From NCBI RefSeq assembly GCF_000422725.1, contig NZ_KE383909.1, positions 853,178-917,177 of the forward strand: a stretch of 64,000 bases of DNA. Reading direction: 5' to 3'. Source of the stretch: Flavobacterium subsaxonicum WB 4.1-42 = DSM 21790 (GTDB lineage Bacteria > Bacteroidota > Bacteroidia > Flavobacteriales > Flavobacteriaceae). Below are positions 7,625-15,964 of this stretch, piece by piece; within the stretch, counting starts at the first letter, position 1, and each line of letters opens with the position of its first letter. A program made the translations under genes and the position numbers. The notes beneath the pieces were generated by a model that worked only from the letters and a program-made list of their open reading frames with translations, was not told where the DNA came from and ran no database searches.

Positions 7625-8377
7625 CTAATATTTACCGCTTAGTAACGCACCACCTATAGGCACTTTGGTATCGAGTCCTAATTTCTTAAGCATCTCATAA
7701 GTAGTGCAAACCGCCGCCGATGTTACCGGAATGCCAATCTCTCTCTCAATAGCGTCAATAGCCTCAAGCGAAGGCATTTGCACACAGGCAGATACCACCA
7801 AAACATCGGCACCTTCTAAATTAAGGCGTTTGTAAATATCCAGCAGGTTCATAGGGTTTTGTGCGGCAACTTCCAGGTTATCAGGAATTTCCAACGCAAT
7901 ATAATCTACAACCTCAAACCCCTGGTGCTGAATGTAATCTACCACCATTTCGGTTAATGGTTTCATATAAGGGGTAATAACCGCTACCTTTTTAGCGCCC
8001 AATACTTTAAGTCCGTTTATAAGCGCACCGGCACTGGTAACAATTGGTGTAGGATACCCGTTCTGGACCGTTTCATCGTGCAGGTTGGTTTCCGATACAC
8101 AATGATAGCCCCGTCCCATGCTCATTATGGCAACAAGGCAGGCGTAGCCCATAACATCTACCTGTGCATCAGATAGTTCCTGCGCACATTTAAGGCTCAT
8201 GGCATCCATAGCTTCGAGCTCTTCTTTGGTAACTTTTTTCATTCGCATACGGCTCGAATGAAAAGTAAAACGTTCTGGTGCAATGGTTTCACGAGAACGC
8301 AGCAACGCCGGAATCTCAGTTTCCATCGTTACGTTAGAACTGGGCACAATTTGCCCAATACGGTAAGTTTTCTTCAT
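7625..8377 (-). CDS. Maleate isomerase-like protein (Asp/Glu racemase superfamily)
   Basis: 250 residues, starting MKKTYRIGQIVPSSNVTMET, typical of maleate cis-trans isomerases and arylmalonate decarboxylase relatives. The two catalytic cysteines of the superfamily fit Cys80 (MGYACLVAIM) and Cys198 (VVSACVQMPSL), the positions and spacing expected for NicE-type maleate isomerase. It is the last gene of the aromatic operon, where conversion of maleate to fumarate would complete ring degradation; that context makes maleate isomerase much likelier than racemase. No cofactor site is visible. The following terminator closes the operon. Confidence 0.82.
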   Translation of the reverse strand: MKKTYRIGQIVPSSNVTMETEIPALLRSRETIAPERFTFHSSRMRMKKVTKEELEAMDAMSLKCAQELSDAQVDVMGYACLVAIMSMGRGYHCVSETNLHDETVQNGYPTPIVTSAGALINGLKVLGAKKVAVITPYMKPLTEMVVDYIQHQGFEVVDYIALEIPDNLEVAAQNPMNLLDIYKRLNLEGADVLVVSACVQMPSLEAIDAIEREIGIPVTSAAVCTTYEMLKKLGLDTKVPIGGALLSGKY

Positions 8378-8462
8378 ATATGATAAATTCCAATTTCCAA
8401 ATCACAATAACAAACCTTGTAGCAGCTCTGTGTTTGGAATTTATAATTTGTTATTTGATGCT
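8378..8462. repeat. Low-complexity inverted-repeat spacer
   Basis: The 85-bp gap between the isomerase and hydrolase genes consists of AATTCC/AAATCACAATAACAAA-like words and their complements: TTCCAAA (8395-8401) with TTTGGAA (8433-8439), and AATAACAAA (8406-8414) with TTTGTTATT (8447-8455). Similar word-like spacers occur at gene ends elsewhere in the window. Confidence 0.45.
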
Positions 8463-9386
8463 TTAATTATTTAATGTTTCCGAATCTACAATGGTATTCC
8501 TCAGTGTACCAATACCTTCTACAGTGGCTTCTACCACATCGCCCGGCCACATAAATTCCTGTGGGCTGCGGCCTGCGCCAACACCGGCGGGGGTACCAGT
8601 AGCTATAATGTCGCCCACATCAAGGGTAAAAACAGTGCTTAGATCGTGTATCAGGTCGTTTATGTTAAAAAGCATGAATTTAGTATTCGAATTCTGCTTC
8701 TCGACACCATTTACTTTAAGCGAAAGATTTAGGTTATGCGGATCTGGAATATCATGCGTTGTAACCAATACCGGGCCCATAGGGGCAAACGTATCCTGCC
8801 CTTTAGAAACAATCCATTGCCCGGCACGGCGGCAGTCGCGCGCACTAATGTCATTAATTACAGTGTAGCCATACACATAATCCATGGCGTTTTCTTTGGG
8901 TACGTTTTTACCTCTTTTACCAATAATAACAGCAAGTTCTACTTCATAATCAAGCTGCTGGGTTATTTTTTGATTATGAATGATATCTGCCTCTGTACCA
9001 ATAACTGCCGAAGGTGGCTTTGAAAAAATTACGGGTTGCTGTGGCAAATCTTTAGAAGTATCGAGCGTTCTGGCCGATTCGGCTACGTGTTCTGTATAGT
9101 TAAGGCCAATACCAAAAATATTCTTACATGGTCTCGGTATCGGGGCCAGTAGCGTAGCATTGGCAAGGGGTATAGAGCATTCTTCCAATTGCTCAGCAGT
9201 TGCCGTATTTATCAGGTTAATGGCATGATTAATACCGTCGATACCTAAATCTATAAAATCCAGCATGTTATCGGGCAGTTGGCTGTCTTTAATCTGCCCC
9301 AGTTTCTCGGCATCGATAATCATATTTTCTTCTACAAAGCCAAGGCGTGCAGCGGTATGATTTATTTTATAAGTAACTAATTTCAT
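8463..9386 (-). CDS. Fumarylacetoacetate hydrolase-family protein (probable maleylpyruvate hydrolase)
   Basis: About 307 residues. The start is MKLVTYK at 9386; the longer frame upstream would run into the dioxygenase gene. The FAH metal motif DYEVELAVIIGKRG with its acidic residues is followed by DYVYGYTVINDISARDCRR and the C-terminal GDIIATGTPAGVG. FAH-family hydrolases cleave the C-C bond of acylpyruvates. Between a gentisate-type dioxygenase and a maleate isomerase the expected reaction is hydrolysis of maleylpyruvate (or its amide) to pyruvate plus maleate (or maleamate). No glutathione-dependent isomerase is present, so direct hydrolysis without isomerisation is implied. The exact substrate is inferred from context. 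Confidence 0.85.
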   Translation of the reverse strand: MKLVTYKINHTAARLGFVEENMIIDAEKLGQIKDSQLPDNMLDFIDLGIDGINHAINLINTATAEQLEECSIPLANATLLAPIPRPCKNIFGIGLNYTEHVAESARTLDTSKDLPQQPVIFSKPPSAVIGTEADIIHNQKITQQLDYEVELAVIIGKRGKNVPKENAMDYVYGYTVINDISARDCRRAGQWIVSKGQDTFAPMGPVLVTTHDIPDPHNLNLSLKVNGVEKQNSNTKFMLFNINDLIHDLSTVFTLDVGDIIATGTPAGVGAGRSPQEFMWPGDVVEATVEGIGTLRNTIVDSETLNN

Positions 9387-9411
9387 GTATGTTAAATAGT
9401 TTGTTGTTGGT

Positions 9412-10515
9412 TTATTTAATTTGCTGATAGCCGTCCGGATGTACTTTTTCCTGATACAATCCAAGCGATGTAATTACCGGCAGATCGTTAAACGAGAAAA
9501 GGCATGCATCCTCGGTATCGCTTAGGTTTACATGCTCGTGGTACGCCCATGACGGTACGCAGAAAATATCGCGCTCTTTCCAGTCGAAACGCTGGCCATC
9601 TATAATAGAGTAGCCTTTGCCCTTGGCACACTGGTACACAAAAGAACCTGTATGCTTATGGGCTTTAGTATGCTGTCCCGGCCTTAGCAGCTGCATGCTG
9701 GCACCCATAGTTTGCATTACATGGCCACCTGTAAGCGGGTTGGTGTAATGCATAAGCACACCATCATATTCTGACCCTTCGTTAACTTTTGCAGCCTCCA
9801 AAAGGGCAGGGTATACCTGTTTCCATGAATATTTAAAGAGAGGCGAGTAGGGTTTATTCCATTCGTTATCAGCGGGAATCAGTCCAGCACCACTATAACT
9901 TAGCGGAGAGTGGTTCAGTGGTTTTATTAAAGGTTGCTTGCCATCGTAAACTGCATAATCGTTAGCTTCCAAAGCATTTACAAGGGGTATATCCAACCCG
10001 TCCTGCCATATACAGGTTTTACCGCCTTCTTCTACACCGTGCTCGTGCCAGGTGCTGTTTGGGGTAATAACAAAATCGTTAACCTCCAGCATTATCTTGT
10101 TGCCATCTACTACAGTATAACCCAGTTCGCCCTCCATAATAAAGCGCAGGGCAGAAGCGCGGTGCCTGTGGGCAGATGTGCTCTCGCCCGGGCGGGTAAC
10201 CTGTATGCCGGTGTATAGCCAGCCCACGGCAGCACTAACATCGCGGCGTTTATCGTTAACAAGATAAACAACGCGCCTGCCGGCCTGCTCGGGTGTAACA
10301 AGGTCTGACGATTTTAGTACTAAACCACGCAGGTCTTCGTACCTCCAGAGCATGGGCACCGATGACGACCGGGGTTCCCAGGGCTCAATGTCGTTGGCTA
10401 CGGTCCATAAAGCGCCTGCACCAAGGTCTTTTAACTCTTTATAGTAAGCTTCCAGTTCTGGAGTGTCCTGAACGCGGGCACGGCCCAGAACGCTGTCATC
10501 ATGTTTTGTATCCAT
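9412..10515 (-). CDS. Gentisate 1,2-dioxygenase-like ring-cleaving bicupin
   Basis: Fe(II)-dependent extradiol-type dioxygenase of the bicupin family, 367 residues, normal length. The iron ligands fit His116 and His118 (SAHRHRASALRFIMEGE) and His157 (WHEHG); a second cupin follows around GQHTKAHKHTG and WAYHEH. Family members cleave gentisate between the carboxyl- and hydroxyl-bearing carbons; close relatives act on 5-nitrosalicylate, 5-aminosalicylate, salicylate or 5-hydroxyanthranilate, so the ring substrate is open. It starts at the ATG at 10515, 17 bp after the nitrilase-family gene, and its stop lies 25 bp before the hydrolase start. Its position after an aryl-CoA 5-hydroxylase and a thioesterase fits a 5-hydroxylated aryl acid as substrate. 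Confidence 0.87.
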   Translation of the reverse strand: MDTKHDDSVLGRARVQDTPELEAYYKELKDLGAGALWTVANDIEPWEPRSSSVPMLWRYEDLRGLVLKSSDLVTPEQAGRRVVYLVNDKRRDVSAAVGWLYTGIQVTRPGESTSAHRHRASALRFIMEGELGYTVVDGNKIMLEVNDFVITPNSTWHEHGVEEGGKTCIWQDGLDIPLVNALEANDYAVYDGKQPLIKPLNHSPLSYSGAGLIPADNEWNKPYSPLFKYSWKQVYPALLEAAKVNEGSEYDGVLMHYTNPLTGGHVMQTMGASMQLLRPGQHTKAHKHTGSFVYQCAKGKGYSIIDGQRFDWKERDIFCVPSWAYHEHVNLSDTEDACLFSFNDLPVITSLGLYQEKVHPDGYQQIK

Positions 10516-10532
10516 AATTGTGGCTATATATT

Positions 10533-11519
10533 TTAAAGTTTAGCAGCAAAATCATCACTGCCATCTGTAAACGTTATATTTTTTCTGGGCGATGTATTAA
10601 CCCTCAGATCAAAAATATCAAAGCGATTGTAATGCCCTAATATATCGTGCATTTGCTTGGGCTGTATGCATTTAGCAAGGTCGATATCGGCATACACTAT
10701 ACCTTCATCATCAATAAGCGGTTCGCCTATTACAGCTCCGTTAGGACCAATAATTCCTGAAAAGGCGCTGTTTTTGCGTGTAAGCAGCTCTTCGGCATTA
10801 GGCACGTCTTCTTTCATAATATCAATAATTTCTTTAGTGATAGTAGAACACGACACTATGGTAAACAGCTTACCCTCAAACGAATGTGCTGCTGCCCTTA
10901 TCTTAATAGCCTCTGCCATATTATAATCGGGTGGGGCAACGGGCAGGGAGATATAGTTGGCAATGTGAATCAGTTCTCCCTGAGAGAGTAACGTAAAACG
11001 CGCCAGTGTGTTAGTATTTTCGCCACAGGCTAAGGTACCTATCGGGCCAACCTCTGTATTATATACTTTTAGCGATGAGCCATCACCACCTGTCCAGGTT
11101 AACTTTTCGGCCCAGGTAGGCACTAATTTACGGTGCTTACCTATCAGGTTGCCCTTATTATCTATAATTAGGTTGGTGTTGTACAACTCGCCAAAACTCT
11201 GTCCGCGCTCGTTAACGCCTATAACTATATGGCAATTGTTTTCGCGGGCTGCCTGGCAGATTTTTTCGGTTTCAGGGCCGGGAACGGTAATCGAATTGCG
11301 ATACAATTTTTCGTACCACGGGCTACCCTGTACGGGTGTCATAATCCAGTTCCAGTAGGGGTAACCGGCAATAAAAACCTCCGGGAAAGCCACTAAAGAT
11401 GCGCCATTTGTAGCTGCTTCGGCAATTATAGCGCAGGCCTTATCTACCGTGGCGTCTACATTTAAAAATACCGGCGATGCTTGTACTGCTGCCGCTTTAA
11501 ATTTTGGTAAATCCAACAT
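10533..11519 (-). CDS. Nitrilase-superfamily carbon-nitrogen hydrolase
   Basis: 328 residues with the complete Glu-Lys-Cys triad: Glu47 (VAFPEVFIAGYP), Lys131 (GKHRKLVPT) and Cys165 (GTLACGENTN). The length and CGENTN context resemble nitrilases that hydrolyse organic nitriles to acids, but amidases share the triad. It sits inside the aromatic operon between thioesterase and dioxygenase. One role is to make the entry aromatic acid from a nitrile. Another, if anthranilate is degraded, is to hydrolyse the amide produced by ring cleavage of 5-hydroxyanthranilate. Sequence alone does not choose. No signal peptide, so cytoplasmic. Confidence 0.85.
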   Translation of the reverse strand: MLDLPKFKAAAVQASPVFLNVDATVDKACAIIAEAATNGASLVAFPEVFIAGYPYWNWIMTPVQGSPWYEKLYRNSITVPGPETEKICQAARENNCHIVIGVNERGQSFGELYNTNLIIDNKGNLIGKHRKLVPTWAEKLTWTGGDGSSLKVYNTEVGPIGTLACGENTNTLARFTLLSQGELIHIANYISLPVAPPDYNMAEAIKIRAAAHSFEGKLFTIVSCSTITKEIIDIMKEDVPNAEELLTRKNSAFSGIIGPNGAVIGEPLIDDEGIVYADIDLAKCIQPKQMHDILGHYNRFDIFDLRVNTSPRKNITFTDGSDDFAAKL

Positions 11520-11605
11520 AGTTAGTTATTTAATGGATCGATTTTTAAATGTACCAATGGAAAGCCTGAGTGGGTAATTAGTACATTAAAAAATTGTTTA
11601 TATTG

Positions 11606-12028
11606 TTATATTACATACTTCTCTAAAATAGTCCGCATTGCAGGCGGAAAGGCACTTGCCTTAATTTCCTTTCTGTCGTTTAAAAAATCAACGCGAACCA
11701 GTGTTACTTCGCCTTCTAGGCAAACAGAACCGTCAGGGTATTCGAATTTAAATCCGCAAACCATCGATGCGCTACCAAGAGTGTTAATCCACAGGTATTT
11801 GGTAAGCTCATCGCCCAGGCGTGCCGCTTTTTTAAATTGTATTTTAAGGTCTACCGTGGGTATACCGCCGGTTTCGTGCAGGTTTTTAAACGGCATGTTC
11901 AGTGCTTCTTCATAAAAATCTTCTACCAGGCAGTTAAGCATTTCCAAAAAACGGGGATAGAAAACTATACCCGCATAGTCTACATGCTGAAAACGTACTT
12001 TTTCTTTTTTTATAAATGCATTCTCCAT
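11606..12028 (-). CDS. Hot-dog acyl-CoA thioesterase (4-hydroxybenzoyl-CoA thioesterase family)
   Basis: 140 residues. The N-terminal HVDYAGIVFYPRFLEML carries the catalytic aspartate (Asp17) of the Pseudomonas-type 4-hydroxybenzoyl-CoA thioesterase. Its start codon overlaps the CoA ligase stop by one base (TAATG arrangement), so the two are translationally coupled. In the pathway it would release a 5-hydroxylated aryl acid (gentisate or 5-hydroxyanthranilate) from CoA before ring cleavage; that step is inferred from order and family. An 86-bp gap separates its stop from the nitrilase-family start. Confidence 0.85.
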   Translation of the reverse strand: MENAFIKKEKVRFQHVDYAGIVFYPRFLEMLNCLVEDFYEEALNMPFKNLHETGGIPTVDLKIQFKKAARLGDELTKYLWINTLGSASMVCGFKFEYPDGSVCLEGEVTLVRVDFLNDRKEIKASAFPPAMRTILEKYVI

Positions 12029-13644
12029 TAGGCTTGTACTATATTTTTTAATTTAAAACGTTGAATTTTACCTGTTTCTGTTTTTGGAAGGGCATCAAGG
12101 TATTTAATTTCGCGAGGGTATTTATAAGGTGCTGCCACCTCTTTAAACCAATCCTGAAGCGATTTGGTAAACTCCGGACAGGCTTTGTTTTTATCTTTTA
12201 ATACCAGGTACGCGCACACCAGCATGCCACGGTTTTCATCAGGCAGGCCTACAACAGCGCACTCGGCAACATCAGTATGGGTCAGTAACACGCTCTCCAC
12301 CTCAATAGCGGCAATATTATAGCCCGATGAAATTATCATATCATCACCACGCGCCACAAACCAAAAGTAGCCATCAGCATCCCTGCGAAAAATATCTCCG
12401 GTAATATTCCAGCCTTGCTGTACGTATTCTTTCTGTTTGTCTTTGCTGTTTAGGTATTTGCAGCCAGTAATGCCCCGAACGGCCAGCCTGCCTGCGGTGC
12501 CATCGGGTACTTCGTTGCCTTTTTTATCTACAATTTTTGCTTCGTAGCCACGTATTGGCAAACCGGTGGCACCTTTACGCATATTATCTTCGGTAGACGA
12601 AATAAATATATGAAGTATTTCGGTCGACCCGATGCCGTCAATTATCTTTAAGCCAGTGGCTTCGTACCAGTCTTCCCAGACCTTTACAGGAAGGGTTTCT
12701 CCGGCTGAAATGCATTTGCGAAGGGAGGATATATCAAACTCATTTACTTTAGTTGTAAGCACCCGCCATGCTGTAGGGGCTGTAAAGCATATACTTATCT
12801 TGTATTCTTCAATTGCCTTAAGCAACAGTTCCGGTGATGGTTTTTCGATCAGGAAAGTGGATGCCCCGTAGTAAAATGGGAACAGCACCATACCGCCTAA
12901 ACCGAAGGTAAAACCGAGTGGCGGACTGCCTGTAAATACATCGTTAGGTGTTGGCTGCAAAGAATATTTTGGGAACGCCTCACATATCAATAAAATATCT
13001 TTATGATAGTGTGCTGTCATTTTAGGCTTACCGGTTGTACCCGATGTAAACCCTATAATAGCAATTGAATTGGCAAGAGTATGATAATTTTTAAACACTT
13101 TTGGCTTGTTGCCCATTAACGTTTCCAATTTAGATACTCCTGATCCTGATCCATCATAAGTTATAACGTGCTTAAGGTAAGGCGACGTAACCAATAGCAT
13201 TTCTTCTTCGAGCCTGTAATCGCAAAAAACATGCGATATTTGGGCGCTTTCTATCATTACGGTCAATTCTTTTTCACGAAGCAGGGGCATGGTAGCCACA
13301 ACAATACCTCCGGCCTTTAAAATGCCGAACCAACATGCTACATACATAGGGTTGTTGGCCGAGCGGATAAGCACCCTGTTGCCGGGCACAAAATCTAAAT
13401 TTTCCACTAAAGTGTGGGCTATTTGGTTGGCTTTTTGGTAAAGGTCGTTAAACGTCCAGGTTTCGGTAAATGTCCTGATAGCAACACTGTCGCCGCGACC
13501 TTCTTTAATATGGTCGTCCAACAATTTATCTACACAATTAAGCGCGCCATCAAACTCAAAATCAGGATGCCCCGTAAAGCATTCAGCCTGTAAAGACGGA
13601 TGTGGTAAATGGTCGTGTGCAAAATTATCGTCGTAATGTTTCAT
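12028..13644 (-). CDS. Aryl-CoA ligase (2-aminobenzoate/benzoate-CoA ligase family)
   Basis: AMP-forming ligase of 538 residues. The phosphate-binding loop FTSGTTGKPK is at residues 199-208, the A5-type motif is IDGIGSTEILHIF, A8 is GDDMIISSGYNI, and the catalytic lysine fits Lys526 in PKTETGKIQRF. The start LPHPSLQAECFTG and the absence of a membrane segment resemble 2-aminobenzoate-CoA ligases and other benzoate-CoA ligase family members. It is followed directly by the thioesterase and preceded by the aryl-CoA hydroxylase, so activation, hydroxylation and release are encoded together. Anthranilate or salicylate is the probable substrate; benzoate itself would not suit the hydroxylase next to it. 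Confidence 0.87.
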   Translation of the reverse strand: MKHYDDNFAHDHLPHPSLQAECFTGHPDFEFDGALNCVDKLLDDHIKEGRGDSVAIRTFTETWTFNDLYQKANQIAHTLVENLDFVPGNRVLIRSANNPMYVACWFGILKAGGIVVATMPLLREKELTVMIESAQISHVFCDYRLEEEMLLVTSPYLKHVITYDGSGSGVSKLETLMGNKPKVFKNYHTLANSIAIIGFTSGTTGKPKMTAHYHKDILLICEAFPKYSLQPTPNDVFTGSPPLGFTFGLGGMVLFPFYYGASTFLIEKPSPELLLKAIEEYKISICFTAPTAWRVLTTKVNEFDISSLRKCISAGETLPVKVWEDWYEATGLKIIDGIGSTEILHIFISSTEDNMRKGATGLPIRGYEAKIVDKKGNEVPDGTAGRLAVRGITGCKYLNSKDKQKEYVQQGWNITGDIFRRDADGYFWFVARGDDMIISSGYNIAAIEVESVLLTHTDVAECAVVGLPDENRGMLVCAYLVLKDKNKACPEFTKSLQDWFKEVAAPYKYPREIKYLDALPKTETGKIQRFKLKNIVQA

Positions 13645-13658
13645 TGCCCTAATGCGTA

Positions 13659-15959
13659 TTACTTTTTATGCGTTACCGGTTTTAATGCTTTTTTCATACC
13701 TTCCATAGCTTTGCGCTGCCCGCCTATGTACGGATACAAGTGTGATACCGCCGATGTGTAGGGTTTTGGTATGCCCAACGAATCAAGATTTTGGGCGTTG
13801 TATTGCTCGTAAGCCTGAGCGTTTCTTACAAACGCAGGGTCTAATAATAAAGTTTTGCCCAAGGCTACCAGATCGGCTCGGCCGTTGAGTAATATGGTAT
13901 TAATCTGGTCGATATCCTGAATGTAGCCTGCCGTTATGGTAGGTATGTGAACGGTATTTCGCACCATATCGCTAAATGGTGTTTGCCACATCCTGCCTAC
14001 ATGGGGTTTTTGATTTTCTACCGTTAACCCTGTAGAAACATTTATAATATCGGCTCCGGCTTGTTTAAAAGCTTCGGCTATGTTAAGTACATCATTGTCG
14101 GTTATGCCATTTTCTGCCCAGTCCGATGCTGATATACGCACACTCATTGGTTTTTCCTGCGGAAATACGCCACGCATGGCTTTAAATACCCTTATGGGGA
14201 ATTTTAGCCTGTTTTTTATGCTTCCGCCAAATTCATCTGTACGGATGTTGGTAAGCGGGGAGAGGAACGATGCCAGTAAAAATCCATGGTGCGCCTGTAA
14301 TTCAATCATATCAAATCCGGCATCGTGGGCATTTTTAGTGGCTTTTTCAAATTGCGATGTTATCATATCCATATCTTCCAAAGTCATTTCTTTGGGAATA
14401 CCCATTTTAGAATTGAACGGGAGGGGAGATGCCGACAGCAGCGGCCAGGCATTTTCTATAGGGGTATTGCTGCTTTGCCAGGGCAATTGTACAGCACCCT
14501 TTCGGCCGGAATGCCCTATCTGCAATCCTATTTTTGAAGTGCTGTTTGCATGTATAAATTCAGTTATTCGTTTCCAGGCAATAACCTGATCTTTAGACCA
14601 TATACCCGGGCAGCCTAAAGTTATTCTGCCTGTAGGCGATATAGCGGTGGCTTCGGTTAAAATTAACCCGATGCCGTTTGTAGCACGAGAGCCATAATGC
14701 ATAAGGTGCCAATCGGTAACCACAGCATCCTGAGCCGAATATTGCTCCATGGGGCTCATAACTATGCGGTTATCAACGGTCATTTCCCGTAAGGTAAACG
14801 GTGTAAATGCCGGTGACGTTGTGGTGCCAATCTGATTAAATCCTGCAACTACTTTTTTGGTAAACGATGGGTCGCGAAGGGCAAGGTTCTCTAACGTTAC
14901 TTTTTTAGAACGCGTCATTACACTAAAAGCAAACGCCATAAAATCGTGCTGAATATGCCTATCCATGTGCTCAAACCATTCGCGTGATACATTGGCGGCG
15001 TGTTGTATCATTTCTACGCGGTTGCGGCGCAGTTTTTCGTAATTGTCAAAAACAGCTTTAGTGTCAGTTTGGTATTTTATAACCGAATCGGCCAGTGCAA
15101 TAGCACATTCCATAGCCAATTTTGTACCCGAACCGATGGAGTAGTGGGCGGTAGCCTTGGCATCGCCTAACAATACTATATTATCTTTATGCCAGGTTTT
15201 ATTGGTTATGGTAGGAAACTGCCTCCAGTGCGAACGGTTAGAAATCAGGCCATGTCCATCAAGCTCCTCTTTAAAAATTTCAGATAATTTTTGGATGGTA
15301 TCCTGCTCATCAGTAGTGCTAAATCCTGCTTTATGCCAGGTCTCATCGGTAGTTTCAAATATCCAGGTACTCATGCCTTTTTCGTACTGATAGCTATGTG
15401 CTACGAAAGTTCCAAAAGGGGTAGTCCTGAAAAAGTAGGTAAACGAATCCAACGGCCTGGTAGACCCCAACCATACAAAGCGGTTGCTTTGCAGTTGTAT
15501 ATTTGTACCAAAATCTGATGCGAATTTATCGCGCATGCTGCTGTTTATACCGTCGGCAGCCACTATAATATCTGAGTCGCTAAACTGGCTCAGATCGCCT
15601 ACATTGGCTTCAAAATTAAGTTCGACACCTTCTTCGCGACAGCGCTGTTGTAGTAACTGTAGCAATGTTTTTCTGGAACAACCACAAAATCCGTTGCCTG
15701 AAATCCGGACAACTTCTCCATCCCGCGCCACATCCAGTTCATCCCAATAGGCAAACTTGGTCCTTATTAAATCATAAGATTCAGGGTCGCGACTTAAAAA
15801 TTCCGATAAGGTTTCATCAGAAAAAACCACTCCAAAACCAAAGGAGTCATCGGCTTTATTGCGCTCGTAAACTGCTACATTACAATCAGGCATTGCCTTT
15901 TTTAAAAGGATGGAGAAATACAAACCTCCCGGGCCGCCGCCTATTACTGTTACTTTCAT
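13659..15959 (-). CDS. Bifunctional aryl-CoA 5-hydroxylase / old-yellow-enzyme oxidoreductase
   Basis: 766-residue fusion. Residues 1-380 form a class A FAD monooxygenase: GGGPGGLYF at 7-15, and the second FAD motif GDAKATAHYSIGSGTKLAME near 270. Residues from about 390 to the end form an old-yellow-enzyme barrel: FTPFTLREMTVDNRIVMSPM, then QAHHGFLLASFLSPLTN with the HH substrate-binding pair, and GRADLVALGKTLLLDP at the FMN phosphate site. The same architecture and length are known for 2-aminobenzoyl-CoA monooxygenase/reductase and for proteins named salicylyl-CoA 5-hydroxylase. Both halves look intact. Which substrate is used, and whether the second half reduces the ring here, is unresolved. 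Fourteen bp separate it from the ligase gene. Confidence 0.88.
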   Translation of the reverse strand: MKVTVIGGGPGGLYFSILLKKAMPDCNVAVYERNKADDSFGFGVVFSDETLSEFLSRDPESYDLIRTKFAYWDELDVARDGEVVRISGNGFCGCSRKTLLQLLQQRCREEGVELNFEANVGDLSQFSDSDIIVAADGINSSMRDKFASDFGTNIQLQSNRFVWLGSTRPLDSFTYFFRTTPFGTFVAHSYQYEKGMSTWIFETTDETWHKAGFSTTDEQDTIQKLSEIFKEELDGHGLISNRSHWRQFPTITNKTWHKDNIVLLGDAKATAHYSIGSGTKLAMECAIALADSVIKYQTDTKAVFDNYEKLRRNRVEMIQHAANVSREWFEHMDRHIQHDFMAFAFSVMTRSKKVTLENLALRDPSFTKKVVAGFNQIGTTTSPAFTPFTLREMTVDNRIVMSPMEQYSAQDAVVTDWHLMHYGSRATNGIGLILTEATAISPTGRITLGCPGIWSKDQVIAWKRITEFIHANSTSKIGLQIGHSGRKGAVQLPWQSSNTPIENAWPLLSASPLPFNSKMGIPKEMTLEDMDMITSQFEKATKNAHDAGFDMIELQAHHGFLLASFLSPLTNIRTDEFGGSIKNRLKFPIRVFKAMRGVFPQEKPMSVRISASDWAENGITDNDVLNIAEAFKQAGADIINVSTGLTVENQKPHVGRMWQTPFSDMVRNTVHIPTITAGYIQDIDQINTILLNGRADLVALGKTLLLDPAFVRNAQAYEQYNAQNLDSLGIPKPYTSAVSHLYPYIGGQRKAMEGMKKALKPVTHKK

Positions 15960-15964
15960 TTATA

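Noticed and set aside
10533-11519. Confident label as a nitrile-degrading nitrilase
   Set aside because: The triad is shared with amidases and operon context fits amide hydrolysis at least as well; kept as superfamily only.
14080-14589. 169-residue frame antisense to the aryl-CoA hydroxylase fusion
   Set aside because: Reflects codon bias of the real gene; no independent start signal.
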